Positions 5,555 to 6,846 of a stretch of 6,846 bases of DNA are shown piece by piece; within the stretch, counting starts at the first letter, position 1, and every line of letters begins with the position of its first letter. The notes beneath the pieces were generated by a model. The model did no database searches, had not been told where the DNA came from, and saw only the letters and a program-made list of their open reading frames with translations. The position numbers and the translations under genes are program-made. The DNA comes from Oscillibacter sp. (lineage in GTDB: Bacteria; Bacillota; Clostridia; Oscillospirales; Oscillospiraceae): assembly GCA_022796315.1 (NCBI GenBank), contig JAAWIL010000111.1, forward strand, positions 1 through 6,846, in the 5' to 3' direction.

Positions 5555-5583
5555 TTGCCGCCGCCGGGTTTGGGTGCTATGAT
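5555..5583 (+). promoter_or_regulatory. Extended -10 promoter for the DUF4300-like lipoprotein
   Basis: TTGCCG (5555-5560) and TATGAT (5578-5583) have a 17-base spacer, and TG at 5575-5576 gives an extended -10. Transcription would start near 5590, with a leader of about 40 bases. No operator is evident. Confidence 0.7.
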
Positions 5584-5631
5584 GGATAAAAAGTCATCCA
5601 GACAGACTCCAGACAGAAAGGACATCCGCTC

Positions 5632-6600
5632 ATGCGCTTGCAACGAATCATCCAACGCTCCTTGCTCCTCCTGCTCCTCTTGACCTGCACCGCCTGCGGT
5701 GCGCAGGCCCCTGCCGAACCGGAGCAGCCGCCCGCTCCGCCGGACGCCGCCTCCTCCGAGCCGGTCTACACGAACCTGGACAGCGCGGCCTCTTCCCGGG
5801 AGGTCCGGGACCTGCTGACGGCGGCGGGGCTGGAGGAGGAACGGATCGACACGGTACTGGCCTGGGCCGGGGACTTCAACGACTGCATGCGCGCCTGTCC
5901 CTCCTTCTCTCTGGCCGGGGAGTTCACCGCCCTGGAGGGCGGCGTGGCGGACTACGGCGACTACCCGCCCGCATCCCAAACCTGGTTCAAAACCGGCGGC
6001 CGGAACTACCACGACATTCTCTGCCGGATCGCGGCCTTCCAGCTTGCGCGGCCCCTGATCACTGTGGGGACGGACCTGCCCCGGGAGGCGTGGGCCTGCT
6101 GGGATGAGGAGCGCGACTGGCTGTACAGCGACGGGGACACCCTGTTTGGCCGGGAGGCCTCGGAGAATCAGAAGGCCTACGCGCCCTTCCCCCTGCTGGA
6201 CTGGGATGAGGAGACGGTACAGGACTACTTCACCCTCTTCCAGCCCATCCCCGTCGCCGGGGAGTGCGGCCCGGAGGAGATGGCCTCGGCGGTTCAGGAG
6301 GCGTGGGCCCGCCGGGGGATTGTCTTTCAGGAAGGGCGGTATGGTCTGCTGACCCTTTGGGTGCAAAGCGGGGAGCAGATCTGCGCCGCTCACGCGGCGG
6401 TGCTGGCGGAGACGGAGGAGGGGGTGCTGCTGTTTGAGAAGAGCAACCCGCAGGCTCCCTACACCGCTGTGAAATTTGCCTCGGCGGAGGAGGCGGAGCG
6501 GTATTTGGTGGATATGCTGAATTTGGATGACGCCCGGTATGGGATGGAGGGCCGGGTCTGTGTTGTTTTGCGGAATGGGGAACCGCTGGCACGGAACTAG
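5632..6600 (+). CDS. DUF4300-family surface lipoprotein
   Basis: A 322-residue exported lipoprotein of unknown role. A basic start (R2, R5, R9) and a poly-leucine core (11-17) lead to a lipobox TCTAC, with C22 as the likely lipidated residue; cysteine at -3 is unusual. A proline/acid-rich linker (about 24-44) follows, typical of tethers. The domain begins at YTNLDSAASSREV (46-58), with GLEEERIDTVLAWAGDFN (66-83) and NYHDILCRIAAF (125-136), which I recognise as the DUF4300 pattern of Firmicute lipoproteins. Late motifs are AAHAAVL (252-258) and LLFEKSNPQAPYTAVKF (266-282). C131, H254 and E269 are arranged as in a papain-like cysteine hydrolase, an inference only. The ATG at 5632 has AAAGGA 9 bases upstream. 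It stands alone with its own promoter. The family call is from memory of the pattern. Confidence 0.82.
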   Translation: MRLQRIIQRSLLLLLLLTCTACGAQAPAEPEQPPAPPDAASSEPVYTNLDSAASSREVRDLLTAAGLEEERIDTVLAWAGDFNDCMRACPSFSLAGEFTALEGGVADYGDYPPASQTWFKTGGRNYHDILCRIAAFQLARPLITVGTDLPREAWACWDEERDWLYSDGDTLFGREASENQKAYAPFPLLDWDEETVQDYFTLFQPIPVAGECGPEEMASAVQEAWARRGIVFQEGRYGLLTLWVQSGEQICAAHAAVLAETEEGVLLFEKSNPQAPYTAVKFASAEEAERYLVDMLNLDDARYGMEGRVCVVLRNGEPLARN

Positions 6601-6621
6601 GAGCCAGGAAAAAGTTTTCGT

Positions 6622-6700
6622 CCACCTTTTTCAAAAGGTGGCGGGGTGCAGGGGCAGAGCCCCTGCGAAACCCTCGTAAGATCCGCCGTAAAACGGCGGA
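6622..6700. repeat. Three stem-loops downstream of the lipoprotein gene
   Basis: Perfect hairpins are CCACCTTTT (6622-6630) with AAAAGGTGG (6633-6641), GCAGGGGC (6648-6655) with GCCCCTGC (6659-6666), and TCCGCCGT (6682-6689) with ACGGCGGA (6693-6700). None has a T-tract on the plus strand, so none is a textbook terminator for the lipoprotein. The block has the look of a dispersed intergenic repeat of high-GC Clostridia; copy number cannot be judged from one window. Confidence 0.7.
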
Positions 6701-6720
6701 GAGAAAAAGCCAGCAAAACA

Positions 6721-6749
6721 GAGCCCGCCGTCCACAGGACGGCGGGCTC
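6721..6749 (-). terminator. Probable minus-strand terminator of a gene beyond the right edge
   Basis: GAGCCCGCCGTCC (6721-6733) pairs perfectly with GGACGGCGGGCTC (6737-6749), a 13-bp stem with a 3-base loop. On the minus strand it is followed by TGTTTTGCTGGCTTTTTC, a broken T-tract, whereas the plus side has none. This fits termination of a leftward gene outside the window, though it may also be part of the repeat array. Confidence 0.5.
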
Positions 6750-6782
6750 AGGCTGTCGAAAAAGTGTTTTCGACAGCCTGAG
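6747..6782. repeat. 16-bp perfect inverted repeat, overlapping the preceding stem
   Basis: CTCAGGCTGTCGAAAA (6747-6762) pairs with TTTTCGACAGCCTGAG (6767-6782) around a 4-base loop, and one further G-C pair (6746/6783) extends it. Its first bases are shared with the 3' arm of the stem at 6721-6749, so in RNA the two compete at the base. No gene lies within it. Confidence 0.85.
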
Positions 6783-6783
6783 C

Positions 6784-6818
6784 AAGTTTTCAGAACTTTA
6801 AAAAAGTTCTGAAAACTT
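6784..6818. repeat. 16-bp perfect AT-rich inverted repeat
   Basis: AAGTTTTCAGAACTTT (6784-6799) pairs with AAAGTTCTGAAAACTT (6803-6818) around AAA. It begins two bases after the previous inverted repeat. The sequence to the window end (6819-6846) shows no further structure or gene. Confidence 0.85.
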
Positions 6819-6846
6819 ATGATTTAAATGGCGCAGGGAACCCTTC

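Noticed and set aside
5284..5683. Plus-strand frames running over the tandem repeat
   Set aside because: No start signals; the apparent amino acid repeat is only the 51-base DNA repeat read in frame.
6597..6785. 62-codon minus-strand frame across the stem-loop array
   Set aside because: It is made of inverted-repeat sequence and has no ribosome binding site or recognisable protein features.

Overview
The window reads as a chromosomal stretch from a high-GC member of the Clostridia. The coding regions are strongly GC-rich, yet the ribosome binding sites are classic AGGAGG types and the promoters have near-consensus SigA -35/-10 boxes. A lipoprotein of the DUF4300 type, a phosphatase-GNAT fusion, and many small GC-rich hairpin repeats between genes fit the Oscillospiraceae (a Flavonifractor/Oscillibacter-like gut anaerobe). 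That placement is an inference from style and gene families, not from a marker gene.

Layout. A strong promoter (125-153) drives a two-gene plus-strand unit: a diacylglycerol/lipid kinase-family protein (202-1086) and a NUDIX CoA-diphosphatase-like hydrolase (1083-1694), joined by a 4-base stop/start overlap. A hairpin-rich gap ends in a bidirectional terminator (1785-1814). Next, on the minus strand, is a CaCA-family cation exchanger (1849-2814). It has its own consensus promoter (3063-3092) and a long leader that folds as a yybP-ykoY manganese riboswitch (2891-3022). Upstream of that, same strand, is a histidine phosphatase fused to a GNAT acetyltransferase (3123-4214). A 60-residue glycine-rich membrane protein (4467-4649, plus) converges on an AT-richer 150-residue membrane-anchored orphan (4776-5228, minus), and the two share a strong bidirectional terminator. 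After a gap holding a 51-base tandem duplication of a palindromic repeat, a plus-strand DUF4300-like lipoprotein (5632-6600) has its own extended -10 promoter. The last 246 bases hold no convincing gene and are an array of six stem-loops.

Function. The best-supported regulatory story is metal homeostasis: manganese sensed by the leader RNA is expected to switch on the exchanger, which suggests it exports Mn2+ (or Ca2+/Mn2+) rather than being a simple Ca2+/H+ or Na+ antiporter. The kinase/NUDIX pair is a lipid and nucleotide/CoA housekeeping unit. The other genes appear to be single-gene transcription units with no obvious shared pathway. I see no CRISPR array, phage, transposase, tRNA or rRNA. 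The most interesting items are the riboswitch-exchanger pairing, the phosphatase-GNAT fusion, the possible Cys-His-Glu site in the DUF4300 lipoprotein, and the dense small-repeat content.
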